DNA of 64,000 nucleotides from Streptomyces narbonensis (GCF_014649015.1 NZ_BMSF01000005.1:62001-126000), one strand, 5' to 3'; positions 52,970 through 61,141 are shown, counted from the first letter of the stretch. A program made the numbers and translations. The notes: generated from the sequence alone by a model not told the origin.

Positions 52970-54202
52970 CCCACGAGAAAACCCTCGGATGTCATCGTCG
53001 TCGGCGCCGGCGTCGTCGGCGCGGCCTGCGCCTACTACGCCGCCCAAGCCGGCCTCTCCGTCACCGTCGTCGACCGCGGTTCCGTCGCGGGCGGGACGAC
53101 GGGAGCCGGCGAGGGAAACCTCCTGGTCTCCGACAAGGAGCCGGGCCCGGAGCTCGAACTCGCCCTCCTCGCCAACACCCTGTGGCGGGAGCTGGCGGAC
53201 GTGCTCCCGCCGCACGTCGAGTACGAGGCCAAGGGAGGCCTCGTGGTCGCCTCCGGCGAGTCGGGGATGCGCGCCCTGCGCGACTTCGCGGCCCGCCAGG
53301 AGAAGGCGGGCGTCACCGCCCAGGAGGTCCCGGGGGACCGGCTCCATGATCTGGAGCCCCACCTCGCTCCTGGCCTTGCCGGAGGATTCCTCTATCCGCA
53401 GGACTCCCAGGTGATGCCCGCCCACGCCGCGGCCCAGCTGCTGCGCGCCGCCGGAGACCGCGTCCGGCTCTGTCTGGGCGAGGAGGTCACCGGCCTCCTC
53501 ACCGGCGGCGCCGGCGAGATTCGCGGGGTGCGGACCGCGGCCGGCGAGCTCCACGCCCCGTACGTGGTCAACGCCGCCGGCACGTGGGGCGGCGCCCTCG
53601 CCGAACTCGCGGGCGTCCACCTCCCCGTGCTGCCCCGCAGGGGCTTCGTCCTCGTCACCGAACCGCTGCCGCGCGTGGTGCGCCACAAGGTGTACGCCGC
53701 CGACTACGTGGCCGACGTGGCCAGCGGCTCGGCCGCCCTCCAGACCTCGGCGGTCGTCGAGGGCACCCCGGCGGGGCCGGTCCTCATCGGCGCCAGCCGG
53801 GAGCGCGTCGGCTTCGACCGCACCCTCTCCGTCGAGGTCCTGCGCCGACTCGCCGCCGGGGCGACCTCGCTCTTCCCGGTCCTCGGCACCGTACGGGCCA
53901 TGCGGACCTATCCGGGCTTCCGGCCGTATCTGCCGGACCACCTGCCCGCGATCGGACCCGACCCGCGCGTGCACGGGCTGCTGCACGCCTGCGGCCACGA
54001 AGGGGCGGGCATCGGCCTCGCGCCGGTGACCGGACAGATCATCGCCCTCTGCCTGACGAACGGCGAACTGCCCCTCGACATCTCCCCGTTCCGCCCGGAC
54101 CGGTTCGGCACCCCTGAACCCGCGCCGGCACCCGATCCCGGCTCCGCACCCGATCCCGGCTCCGCACCCGACCCCGGCTCCGCACCCGACCCGGCACTCT
54201 GA
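52967..54202 (+). CDS. D-hydroxyproline dehydrogenase, DAO-type FAD subunit
   Basis: 411 residues. FAD fold VIVVGAGVVGAACAYYAAQAGLSVTVVDRG at the N-terminus, then GEGNLLVSDKEPG and a C-terminal YPGFRPYLPDHLPAIGPDPRVHGLLHACGHEGAGIGLAPVTGQII, the D-amino-acid oxidase family ending. With the next two genes it matches the multi-subunit (beta, gamma, alpha) D-hydroxyproline dehydrogenase arrangement that oxidises cis-4-hydroxy-D-proline to delta1-pyrroline-4-hydroxy-2-carboxylate. GTG at 52967 apparently leaderless. The last 25 residues are DPGSAP repeats coded by exact 18-bp units, a likely slippage tail. Confidence 0.87.
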   Translation: MPTRKPSDVIVVGAGVVGAACAYYAAQAGLSVTVVDRGSVAGGTTGAGEGNLLVSDKEPGPELELALLANTLWRELADVLPPHVEYEAKGGLVVASGESGMRALRDFAARQEKAGVTAQEVPGDRLHDLEPHLAPGLAGGFLYPQDSQVMPAHAAAQLLRAAGDRVRLCLGEEVTGLLTGGAGEIRGVRTAAGELHAPYVVNAAGTWGGALAELAGVHLPVLPRRGFVLVTEPLPRVVRHKVYAADYVADVASGSAALQTSAVVEGTPAGPVLIGASRERVGFDRTLSVEVLRRLAAGATSLFPVLGTVRAMRTYPGFRPYLPDHLPAIGPDPRVHGLLHACGHEGAGIGLAPVTGQIIALCLTNGELPLDISPFRPDRFGTPEPAPAPDPGSAPDPGSAPDPGSAPDPAL

Positions 54203-54247
54203 CGCGCGCCCGAACCGCGACCGCCGTCACCGTCACCGTCACCGTCA
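54131..54247. repeat. 18-bp coding repeats followed by (ACCGTC)n
   Basis: CCCGATCCCGGCTCCGCA occurs three times from 54131 with one variant base and codes for DPGSAP in the C-terminus of the FAD subunit. After the stop, about 54228-54247 is a run of ACCGTC. Confidence 0.85.
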
Positions 54248-54267
54248 CCTTCACGAGAGGAGGGCCC

Positions 54268-54582
54268 GTGGCCCGCACGCCCGCCGACCTGGTCGGGGCA
54301 CAGCCCGATCCGCCGTTCGAGATCACCTTCGACGGCCGGAGCGTCACCGCCCTGCCCGGCCAGACCGTCGCCGCCGCCCTCTGGGGGGCCGGCATCCTGG
54401 CCTGGCGCACCACCCGGGAAGGAGGGCGGCCGCGCGGCGCGTTCTGCGGCATCGGCCAGTGCTACGACTGCCTCGCAACCGTCAACGGCGAGCCCAACCG
54501 GCGCGCCTGCCTGGTCCCCGCCCGCCCCGGCGACGCGATCACCACCCAGGAAGGGCACGGCCATGACCGCCTCGCCGTCTGA
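54268..54582 (+). CDS. D-hydroxyproline dehydrogenase, small [2Fe-2S] subunit
   Basis: 104 residues. A single ferredoxin-like domain of the HcnA/OoxC/SoxA-N type: ITFDGRSVTALPGQTVAAALWGAGILAWRTT, then CGIGQCYDCLATVNG and RACL, giving the four cluster Cys (C-x4-C-x2-C...C). It carries electrons between the flavin subunits. GTG at 54268 after GAGAGGAGG. Its end overlaps the next gene by 20 bases, a sign of coupled translation. Confidence 0.88.
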   Translation: MARTPADLVGAQPDPPFEITFDGRSVTALPGQTVAAALWGAGILAWRTTREGGRPRGAFCGIGQCYDCLATVNGEPNRRACLVPARPGDAITTQEGHGHDRLAV

Positions 54583-56092
54583 ACCGTACGACCTGGCGGT
54601 CGTCGGCGCGGGTTCCGCGGGGCTCGCCGGAGCCGTCACCGCCTCCGAACTCGGGCTCTCCGTCGCCCTGTTGGACTCCTCCACCCAGTCCGGCGGGCAG
54701 TTCTACCGGCACCCCGCGCCCGCCCTCGGCGCGGTGCGCCCCGAAGCCCTGCACCACGACTGGTCCGCCTTCTCCGACCTGCGGCGCAGACTCGGAGCGA
54801 GCACGGTCGACCACCTGACGGGGCACCACGTGTGGTCCTTCATAAGGGAGTCCGGTGGGTCCGGTGGGTCCGGTGGGTCCGGCGAGCCCGAGGAGTCCGG
54901 TGGGTCCGGCGCCGACGGCGAGAGCTGGACGGTCCACGCGATCACCGGCGCCGACGGCACCGAGGAGCGGCCCGTCCGGATCAGGGCCCGGGCGCTGCTC
55001 CTCGCCACCGGCGCGTACGAGCGCCAACTCCCCTTCCCGGGCTGGACCCTGCCCGGTGTCGTCGGCGCCGGAGGGGCGCAGGCCATGCTCAAGTCCGGGC
55101 TCGTGCTGCCCGGGCGGCGCATCGTCGTGGCCGGCAGCGGCCCTCTGCTGCTCGCCGTCGCCTCCTCGCTCGCCGCGGCGGGCGCCCGGGTCCCGGCCGT
55201 GGTCGAGGCCGCGGGGTATCTGCGGTACGCCCGCAGCCCCCGAGCTCTCGCGACCAATCCGGCGAAGGCCGCCGAAGCCCTGGTGCACGGGGCCGCACTG
55301 CTCAGGCACCGTGTGCGGGTGCTGCCCCGCAGTGCGGTCACCGAGGTCCACGGCACCGACCGGGTGGAGGCCGTCACGGTCAGCCGCCTGGACGGCGACT
55401 GGACGCCCGTACCGGGGACGGGTCGCAGGATCGCCTGCGACGCGCTCGCCGTCGGGCACGGCCTCGTGCCCCAGATCGAACTGGCCACGGCCGTCGGCTG
55501 CGCCACCCGTGCGCTGCCCGACGGGACCCTGGGGCTCGCCCTGAGCGAGTTCCAGGAGACCTCCGTGGCCGGCCTGTGGGCGGCGGGTGAGACCGGCGGC
55601 GTGGGAGGCGCCGGACTCGCCCGCACCGAGGGCGAGCTGGCGGGCCGGGCGATCGCCGCCCGGCTGCGCGGCCGCCGCGCCGATCCGGCCCCGGACCGGG
55701 GCGTGCGCCCGGGCCGGGTCGGCGAACTCCGGCGTCGCCGCGACCGGATGCGGGCCTTCGCGGACGTCATGTCCGCGGCCCACGCACCGGGCCCGGGCTG
55801 GCCCGCGTGGCTGGAGGACGAGACGGACGTGTGCCGCTGCGAGGAGGTGACCGCGGGGCGGGTGCGCGAGGCGGTCACCGACCTCGGGGCGCGGGACGCG
55901 CGGACCGTCAAGCTCCTCACGCGAGCCGGCATGGGCTGGTGCCAGGGTCGGATGTGCGGCACGGCCGTGGCGTGCCTCGCGGCGCGCGACGGAGCCCCCG
56001 AGCCGCCCGCGGAGCGGCGCCCGTTCGCCGTCCCCGTACCTCTCGCGACGCTCGCCGCGCTGGACGAGCCGACAGTCGAGCAGACTCCCTAG
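54563..56092 (+). CDS. D-hydroxyproline dehydrogenase, large FAD/NAD(P)-fold subunit
   Basis: 509 residues. DLAVVGAGSAGLAGAVTASELGLSVALLDSS binds FAD; RIVVAGSGPLLLAVASSLAAAGARVPAVVEAAG is a second dinucleotide fold; LWAAGETGGVGGAGLARTEGELAGR completes the flavin site. The C-terminus has a BFD-like [2Fe-2S] domain: VCRCEEVTAGRVREAV, then GMGWCQGRMCG. This is the HcnB/OoxA-type alpha subunit. A Gly-Gly-Ser-type run (about 97-115) coded by 9-bp repeats is an odd linker. The TAG stop at 56090 is part of the CTAG at the left edge of the mobile element. Confidence 0.87.
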   Translation: MTASPSEPYDLAVVGAGSAGLAGAVTASELGLSVALLDSSTQSGGQFYRHPAPALGAVRPEALHHDWSAFSDLRRRLGASTVDHLTGHHVWSFIRESGGSGGSGGSGEPEESGGSGADGESWTVHAITGADGTEERPVRIRARALLLATGAYERQLPFPGWTLPGVVGAGGAQAMLKSGLVLPGRRIVVAGSGPLLLAVASSLAAAGARVPAVVEAAGYLRYARSPRALATNPAKAAEALVHGAALLRHRVRVLPRSAVTEVHGTDRVEAVTVSRLDGDWTPVPGTGRRIACDALAVGHGLVPQIELATAVGCATRALPDGTLGLALSEFQETSVAGLWAAGETGGVGGAGLARTEGELAGRAIAARLRGRRADPAPDRGVRPGRVGELRRRRDRMRAFADVMSAAHAPGPGWPAWLEDETDVCRCEEVTAGRVREAVTDLGARDARTVKLLTRAGMGWCQGRMCGTAVACLAARDGAPEPPAERRPFAVPVPLATLAALDEPTVEQTP

Positions 56093-56322
56093 GGGGTGTC
56101 TTGCCGATCAGGCCGGGCTCGCGGGGTCTGGCACCGCGCTCCCCCGTAGCCCTTCGGGCACGGGAGGTACCCCCACGCCGCGTTGTCGTCACTCGCCATG
56201 GTCCCCCGTAGCCCTTCGGGCACGGGAGGTTCCCCCACCGCCATGACTCCCTCCTCCGCCTTGCGATGCACGGCACCAGACCCCGCTCCCTGATCCGACC
56301 TGATCGGCAAGACACCCCCTAG
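56089..56322. mobile_element. 234-bp MITE-like element flanked by CTAG
   Basis: Terminal inverted repeats of about 25 bp with one mismatch begin GGGGGTGTCTTGCCGATCAG on each side. CTAG at both outer edges (56089-56092 and 56319-56322) is the likely target duplication. It has no transposase. Inside are two copies of a 36-bp direct repeat. The left CTAG supplies the stop codon of the upstream gene; the right edge is 78 bases before the deaminase gene. A matching single end exists at 18015-18051. Confidence 0.85.
56141..56238. repeat. Two 36-bp direct repeats inside the MITE, each with a hairpin
   Basis: Copies at 56141-56176 and 56203-56238 differ at one base and start CCCCCGTAGCCCTTCGGGCA. 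Within each, CCCGT/ACGGG and GCCC/GGGC can fold into a bulged hairpin. Confidence 0.85.
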
Positions 56323-56364
56323 AACCACAGGGGAGGCCCACGAGGGCCTCTCTTCTTTCGCCTC

Positions 56365-56380
56365 TATAAAATGTCACACA
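56365..56380 (+). promoter_or_regulatory. Operator E and -10 of the deaminase operon
   Basis: TATAAA (56365-56370) is a good -10 hexamer and runs directly into AATGTCACACA (56370-56380). The ATGTCACA core is shared with the site at 59735. Placement just downstream of the -10 suits a repressor. Confidence 0.5.
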
Positions 56381-56399
56381 CTACAGAAAGGTCGTCGAC

Positions 56400-57308
56400 A
56401 TGACCGCCACCACCTGGAACACCGACCGACCCTGGCGCGGCATCATGGTCGCCACCACCCTGCCCTTCCGCGACGACCTGTCGGTCGACCACGACGCGTA
56501 CGCGGAGCACGTGGCCTGGCTCATCGCCAACGGCTGCGACGGTGTCGTCCCCAACGGTTCGCTCGGCGAGTACCAGACCCTGACCGACGCGGAGCGCGCC
56601 CAGGTCGTCCGCACCGCCGTCGCCGCCGCCGGCGACGGGGCGCGGGTCATGCCGGGCGTCGCCGCCTACGGCAGCGCCGAGTCCCGCCGCTGGGCCGAGC
56701 AGGCCGCCGAGGCCGGAGCCGGATCCGTCCTGCTCCTGCCGCCCAACGCCTACCGTGCCGAACCGGCCGCCGTGCGCGCCCACTACAGCGAGGTCGCCAA
56801 GGCCGGCGTCCCGATCGTCGCCTACAACAACCCCATCGACACCAAGGTCGACCTCACCCCCGACCTGCTGGCCCGCCTGCACCGCGACGGCAGCATCGTC
56901 GCCGTCAAGGAGTTCAGCGGCGACGTCCGCAGGGCGTACGAGATCGGCGAGCTCGCCCCGGAGCTGGACCTCCTGATCGGCGCCGACGACGTCCTCCTGG
57001 AGCTCGCCGTCGCGGGCGCGGTCGGCTGGATCGCCGGCTACCCCAACGCCTTCCCCACGAGCTGCGCCGAGCTCTACCACGCGGCCGTCGCGGGCGACCT
57101 GGCCACCGCCGTGCCGCTCTACAAGTCCCTGCACTCCCTCCTGCGCTGGGACTCGAAGACCGAGTTCGTCCAGTCCATCAAGCTGTCCATGGACATCGCC
57201 GGCCGTCGGGGCGGACCGACCCGCGCCCCGCGCCACCCGCTGACCGGCGCGATCGAGGCGGGAGTGCGGACCGCCACCGAGAAGGCCGTCGCCGACGGCC
57301 ACCGCTGA
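56400..57308 (+). CDS. Pyrroline-4-hydroxy-2-carboxylate deaminase (DapA family)
   Basis: 302 residues. A DHDPS/NAL-type aldolase barrel with Schiff-base Lys170 (VAVKEFSGD) and Tyr142 (VAYNNP), the standard 28-residue spacing. GIMVATTLPFRDDLSVD and NGSLGEYQTLTDAER are family blocks (the usual G-T-T-G-E is G-S-L-G-E). Context gives the role: deamination of delta1-pyrroline-4-hydroxy-2-carboxylate to 2-oxoglutarate semialdehyde. Lysine-pathway DHDPS is less likely, given the neighbours. ATG at 56400 after AGAAAGG. Followed by the aldehyde dehydrogenase that uses its product. Confidence 0.88.
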   Translation: MTATTWNTDRPWRGIMVATTLPFRDDLSVDHDAYAEHVAWLIANGCDGVVPNGSLGEYQTLTDAERAQVVRTAVAAAGDGARVMPGVAAYGSAESRRWAEQAAEAGAGSVLLLPPNAYRAEPAAVRAHYSEVAKAGVPIVAYNNPIDTKVDLTPDLLARLHRDGSIVAVKEFSGDVRRAYEIGELAPELDLLIGADDVLLELAVAGAVGWIAGYPNAFPTSCAELYHAAVAGDLATAVPLYKSLHSLLRWDSKTEFVQSIKLSMDIAGRRGGPTRAPRHPLTGAIEAGVRTATEKAVADGHR

Positions 57309-57343
57309 CCGACGCCTGGGCCGAGACCTGGTCCGCCACTCAG

Positions 57344-57416
57344 ACCGAGACCGAGGCCGAGAGCGAGACCGGGACCGAGACCGAGGCCGAGAGCGAGACC
57401 GCGACCGGGACCGAGA
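57344..57416. repeat. ACCGAG-type tandem repeat between deaminase and aldehyde dehydrogenase
   Basis: A 30-bp unit starting ACCGAGACCGAGGCCGAGAG is repeated about 2.3 times. The gap 57309-57563 holds no clear gene; only an unlikely frame would cross it. Confidence 0.85.
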
Positions 57417-57563
57417 TGGTACGGGTCGTCGAGCCGGTCACCCCCGCCCGCCTCGCCCCCGTCCCGACAGCCCTCGGCCCGGCGAGGCCCGACCCGGACC
57501 CCCGGCACCGCGCACCACCTCCTCCCTCCACCCGGACGACCCCTTCCCCGGAGGCTTCCTCCT

Positions 57564-58949
57564 GTGACCGACACGCTCCCCACCGTCATCTCCCGCAACC
57601 CGGCCGACCCGGCCGACGTCCTCCTGCGGATCCCGGCACCCGGTGCCTTCACCGCGGTCGACACCGTCGAGCGCGCCCGCGCCGCGCAGCCCGGCTGGCT
57701 GCTCGCCGGGGCCGCCGCCCGCTCTGCCGCCCTCGCCGCAGTCGCCGCCGCCGTCGAGGCCGCGGCCGACGAACTGGCCGCGCTCGCCGTACGCGAGGTG
57801 GGCAAGCCGCTCGCCGAGGCCAGGGCCGAGGTCGCCCGTACCGCCGCCATCTGGCGCTACTACGCCCAGGCGCCCTTCGAGGCCACCGGAGCGGTCCACG
57901 AGACCGCGGCGGGCCCCGGACTGCTCCTGACCCGCCGCCGCCCGCACGGGGTGGCCGGGCTCATCACCCCCTGGAACTTCCCCTTCGCCATCCCGACCTG
58001 GAAGGCCGCGCCGGCGCTCGCCACCGGGAACACGGTCGTCCTCAAGCCCGCCCCCGAAGCCACGGCGTGCGCCCAGAGGCTGGGCGAGATCGTCCAAGGG
58101 GCCCTGCCCGAGGCGGTGTTCACCGTGCTGCCCGGCGGTGCGACGGAGGGCAACGCACTCGTCTCCGCCGCCGACGTCGTGTCCTTCACCGGCTCCACCC
58201 CCGTCGGCCAGGCCGTCGCCCGGGCCGCGACAGCCCGGGGCATCCCGGTGCAGGCGGAGATGGGCGGCCTCAACGCGGCACTCGTCCTGCCGGACGCGGA
58301 CATCGAACAGGCCGCCGCCCACATCGCCGCCGCCATCGCCGGGTACGCGGGCCAGAAATGCACCGCCACCAGCCGGGTCATCGCGGTCGGCGCCGCGCTC
58401 GACCCGCTGCGCGAGGCGCTCTCCGAAGCGCTGCGGGCCATCCCCGTCGGCGACCCCGCCGACCCGGCCACCGTGTGCGGGCCCCTCATCCACGAGCACG
58501 CCCGCGACCAGGTCGGCGAGGCCGGCAGGGGGCTCTCCGTCCTGGCCGGCGGCACCGTGCCCGACCGGTCCGGCTGGTTCGCGGCCCCGACCCTGGTGGA
58601 GAAGGTCCCCCCGGGGCACCGGCTGCTGCGCGAAGAGGTCTTCGGCCCCGTGGCGTCCCTGCTCGCCGCGGAGGACCTGGCCCACGCGATCCGGATCACC
58701 AACTCCGTACCGTACGGTCTGGTCACCTCGGTCCACACCGCCGACCTGAACACCGCGCTGACCGGCCTCGACCTCCTCGACACCGGCATGATCCGGCTCA
58801 ACGCCCCCTCCACCGGGGTCGACTTCCACCTGCCCTTCGGCGGCTCAAAGGCGTCCAGCCACGGACCGCGCGAGCAGGGCCGGGCAGCCCTCGACTTCTA
58901 CACGTCGAGCCGGACCTACACGCTGGCACCCGCAGGCTCCGCGGCGTGA
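57564..58949 (+). CDS. 2-oxoglutarate-semialdehyde dehydrogenase (aldehyde dehydrogenase family)
   Basis: 461 residues. Nucleophile Cys266 in YAGQKCTATSR and general-base Glu232 in QAEMGGLNA, 34 residues apart as expected. Cofactor blocks: GLITPWNFPFAIPTWKAAPALATGNTVVLKPAPEA and FTGSTPVG. The C-terminal LPFGGSKASSHGPREQG is the usual ending. Oxidises 2-oxoglutarate semialdehyde (2,5-dioxopentanoate) to 2-oxoglutarate, the last step of the hydroxyproline route. GTG at 57564 after GGAGG. Substrate taken from context. Confidence 0.88.
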   Translation: MTDTLPTVISRNPADPADVLLRIPAPGAFTAVDTVERARAAQPGWLLAGAAARSAALAAVAAAVEAAADELAALAVREVGKPLAEARAEVARTAAIWRYYAQAPFEATGAVHETAAGPGLLLTRRRPHGVAGLITPWNFPFAIPTWKAAPALATGNTVVLKPAPEATACAQRLGEIVQGALPEAVFTVLPGGATEGNALVSAADVVSFTGSTPVGQAVARAATARGIPVQAEMGGLNAALVLPDADIEQAAAHIAAAIAGYAGQKCTATSRVIAVGAALDPLREALSEALRAIPVGDPADPATVCGPLIHEHARDQVGEAGRGLSVLAGGTVPDRSGWFAAPTLVEKVPPGHRLLREEVFGPVASLLAAEDLAHAIRITNSVPYGLVTSVHTADLNTALTGLDLLDTGMIRLNAPSTGVDFHLPFGGSKASSHGPREQGRAALDFYTSSRTYTLAPAGSAA

Positions 58950-58970
58950 CATCGTACGGTGGTGATGTCA
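58946..58970. promoter_or_regulatory. Inverted repeat at the start of the GntR gene
   Basis: GACATC (58948-58953) and GATGTC (58964-58969) are 6-bp inverted arms with a 10-base spacer, embedded in GTGACAT and GATGTCA. These match the ATGTCAC core seen at the other island promoters. Possible autoregulatory site. Confidence 0.4.
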
Positions 58971-58996
58971 ACCGGAACGAAGGGATCACCACCGTC

Positions 58997-59677
58997 ATGG
59001 GGCACCTGACCCAGCGCGACCTGAACGCCTCCCGGGAGCGGCTGCGCGACCAGGTCGCCCATGCCCTGCGAGCCGCCCTGATCTCCGGCGAGCTCCGCCC
59101 CGGGGTGGTGTACTCGGCGCCGACCCTCGCCGAGGACTTCGGGATCTCCGCCACCCCGGTCCGCGAGGCGATGCTCGACCTGGCCCGTGAAGGCCTGGTC
59201 GAGCCCGTCCGCAACAAGGGCTTCCGGGTCACCGAGGTCGACGAGCGCGACCTCGACCAGTACACCGAGATCCGCGCGCTCATCGAGATCCCGACGGTCG
59301 GCAGGATCACCCGGATCGCCGCCCGAGAGGACCTGGAGGCGCTGCGACCCGTCGCCGAGGACATCGTGCGCGCCGCCCGCGAGCACGACCTCATCGGCTA
59401 TCTGGAGGCCGACCGGCTGTTCCACCTCACACTGCTCGGCCTCGCGGGCAACGAACGGCTCGTCGAGACCGTCGGCGACCTGCGCAAGCGGTCCCGGCTG
59501 TACGGGCTCACCGCCCTGGACAAGAGCGGCGACCTCGTCCCGTCCGCCGAGGAGCACCTGGAGCTGCTCGACCTGATGCTCGCCGGCGACGCCAAGGGCG
59601 CGGAGAAATGCATGACCCGCCACCTCGGCCACGTCCGCTCCCTCTGGGCCAAGGGCGACCGCGCGACCGGGAAGTAG
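58997..59677 (+). CDS. GntR family regulator (FadR subfamily)
   Basis: 226 residues. Winged helix: RERLRDQVAHALRAALISGELRPGVVYSAPTLAEDFGISATPVREAMLDLAREGLVEPVRNKGFRVTEV (about 13-80). C-terminal FCD ligand domain: YTEIRALIEIPTVGRITRIA, then YLEADRLFHLTLLGLAGNERLVETV and SAEEHLELLDLMLAGD, with the Asp/His residues that bind metal and carboxylate ligands. ATG at 58997 with GAAGGGA preferred; a GTG at 58946 would overlap the upstream stop. Likely the repressor of the whole collagen/hydroxyproline island, with hydroxyproline or a pathway acid as effector (inferred). Confidence 0.92.
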   Translation: MGHLTQRDLNASRERLRDQVAHALRAALISGELRPGVVYSAPTLAEDFGISATPVREAMLDLAREGLVEPVRNKGFRVTEVDERDLDQYTEIRALIEIPTVGRITRIAAREDLEALRPVAEDIVRAAREHDLIGYLEADRLFHLTLLGLAGNERLVETVGDLRKRSRLYGLTALDKSGDLVPSAEEHLELLDLMLAGDAKGAEKCMTRHLGHVRSLWAKGDRATGK

Positions 59678-59734
59678 CGGCACCGGCCGACGGCCGGACT
59701 GTGGCTCCTCTCGACGGACGGACGACGGTCGCCC

Positions 59735-59752
59735 GTTGATGCAATGTCACAT
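59735..59752 (+). promoter_or_regulatory. Regulon operator D upstream of prolyl iminopeptidase
   Basis: GTTGATGCAATGTCACAT agrees with operator C (GTCAGTGCAATGTGAAAT) at 13 of 18 positions and contains the palindromic core ATGTCACAT. It lies 34 bases before the peptidase start. Confidence 0.5.
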
Positions 59753-59785
59753 CCGACCGGCCATCCACGGCCGTGGAAGGAAGCC

Positions 59786-61051
59786 ATGAACCCCGCGTAC
59801 GCGACCGTCGACCACACCTTCACCGTCCCCCTGGACCACCAGACGCCCGACGGCCCCACCATCGAGGTCTTCGCCCGGGAGGTCGCCGACCCGGCCCGCG
59901 CCGGCGAGCAACTTCCCTGGCTGCTCTACCTCCAGGGCGGACCGGGCGGCAAGTCGCCCCGCCCGTCGGCCGGTTCGCCCGGCTGGCTGGCGCAGGCGCT
60001 GAAGACCCACCGCGTGCTGCTCCTCGACCAGCGCGGCACCGGGCGCTCCACCCCGGTCACCGCCAAGTCCGCCGCCCGCTTCGCCTCACCCGAGCGCCTC
60101 GCCGGCCACCTCGCCCACTTCCGGGCCGACGCGATCGTCGCCGACGCCGAGCTGATCCGCCGCGAACTCTGCGGCGACGCCCCCTGGGAGACCCTCGGCC
60201 AGAGCTACGGCGGCTTCATCACCCTCACCTACCTCTCCCAGGCACCCGAGGGGCTGCGCGCCTGCTACGTCACCGGCGGCCTCCCCGGCCTCACCGCCAC
60301 CGCCGACGACGTGTACGCCCACACCTACCCGCGCGTCCGCGACCGCGTCCTCGACCTCTACGCCCGCTACCCCGAGGACGCCCCCCGCCTCCGGAAGATC
60401 GCCGACCTCCTCGCGGCCGAGGACGTCCGCCTCCCGAACGGCGACCGCCTCACCCCGCACCGCCTGCGCACCCTCGGACTCGCGCTCGGCATGGGCGACG
60501 GCTTCGAGCGCGTCCACTGGCTGCTCGACGAAGCCCTCGGCGAGGGCGGCGAGTTGAGCGACACCTTCCTCCACCAGGTGATGACCCTGACCGGCTTCAC
60601 CGACAACCCGCTCTTCGCCGTCATGCAGGAATCGCTGTACGGACAGGGGGCGGGCCCGACGGGCTGGGCGGCCGACCGTGCCCTGGCCGGTTTCCCCGAG
60701 TTCGCCGAGGACGCCGACCCCCTCCTGCTCACGGGCGAGATGATGTACCGCTGGATGTTCCGGGAGATCGCGGGGCTGCGCCCCTTCGCCGACGCCGCCG
60801 ACCTGCTGGCCGCGCGCACCGACTGGCCGCCCCTCTACGACCTCGACCGCCTCGCCGCCAACGAGGTCCCGCTCGCCGCTGTCGTCTACCACGACGACAT
60901 GTACGTCGACGCGGGCATCTCCCTCGCCACCGCCCGCCGGATCGGCGCCTCCCGCGTCTGGGTCACCAACGAATGGGAACACGACGGCGTCGCCGCCTCC
61001 GGTGGTCGGGTCCTCGCCCGCCTGATGAACCTGGCCACCGGCCGCGCCTAG
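59786..61051 (+). CDS. pip: Proline iminopeptidase
   Basis: 421 residues, the long actinobacterial prolyl aminopeptidase form of the alpha/beta-hydrolase fold. Removes N-terminal proline, and in many members hydroxyproline, from peptides. Oxyanion loop LYLQGGPGGKSPRP, LLDQRGTGRS, and nucleophile Ser140 in LGQSYGGFITLTYLS; the catalytic His is in VTNEWEHDGVAASGG. No signal peptide, so it acts on imported peptides. ATG at 59786 after GGAAGGAAG. It completes the route from collagen peptides to free Pro/Hyp and has its own operator-like site upstream. Confidence 0.93.
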   Translation: MNPAYATVDHTFTVPLDHQTPDGPTIEVFAREVADPARAGEQLPWLLYLQGGPGGKSPRPSAGSPGWLAQALKTHRVLLLDQRGTGRSTPVTAKSAARFASPERLAGHLAHFRADAIVADAELIRRELCGDAPWETLGQSYGGFITLTYLSQAPEGLRACYVTGGLPGLTATADDVYAHTYPRVRDRVLDLYARYPEDAPRLRKIADLLAAEDVRLPNGDRLTPHRLRTLGLALGMGDGFERVHWLLDEALGEGGELSDTFLHQVMTLTGFTDNPLFAVMQESLYGQGAGPTGWAADRALAGFPEFAEDADPLLLTGEMMYRWMFREIAGLRPFADAADLLAARTDWPPLYDLDRLAANEVPLAAVVYHDDMYVDAGISLATARRIGASRVWVTNEWEHDGVAASGGRVLARLMNLATGRA

Positions 61052-61102
61052 GAGGCCTCCGACCCCGTCCGCCGGACAGGCCTCACGCCTCACCCGCCTC
61101 GC

Positions 61103-61141
61103 AGCCCTCCCGCTCCCGCGTCATGGAGCCGGAGGGCTTTC
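61103..61141 (+). terminator. Terminator of the iminopeptidase gene
   Basis: AGCCCTCCCGCTCC and GGAGCCGGAGGGCT form a 14-bp stem with one mismatch and an 8-base loop, followed by TTT. Confidence 0.7.

Noticed and set aside
56400..57308. Housekeeping dihydrodipicolinate synthase (dapA) of lysine synthesis
   Set aside because: The neighbours are hydroxyproline genes, and the usual GTTGE motif is changed to GSLGE; the deaminase role explains the context better.
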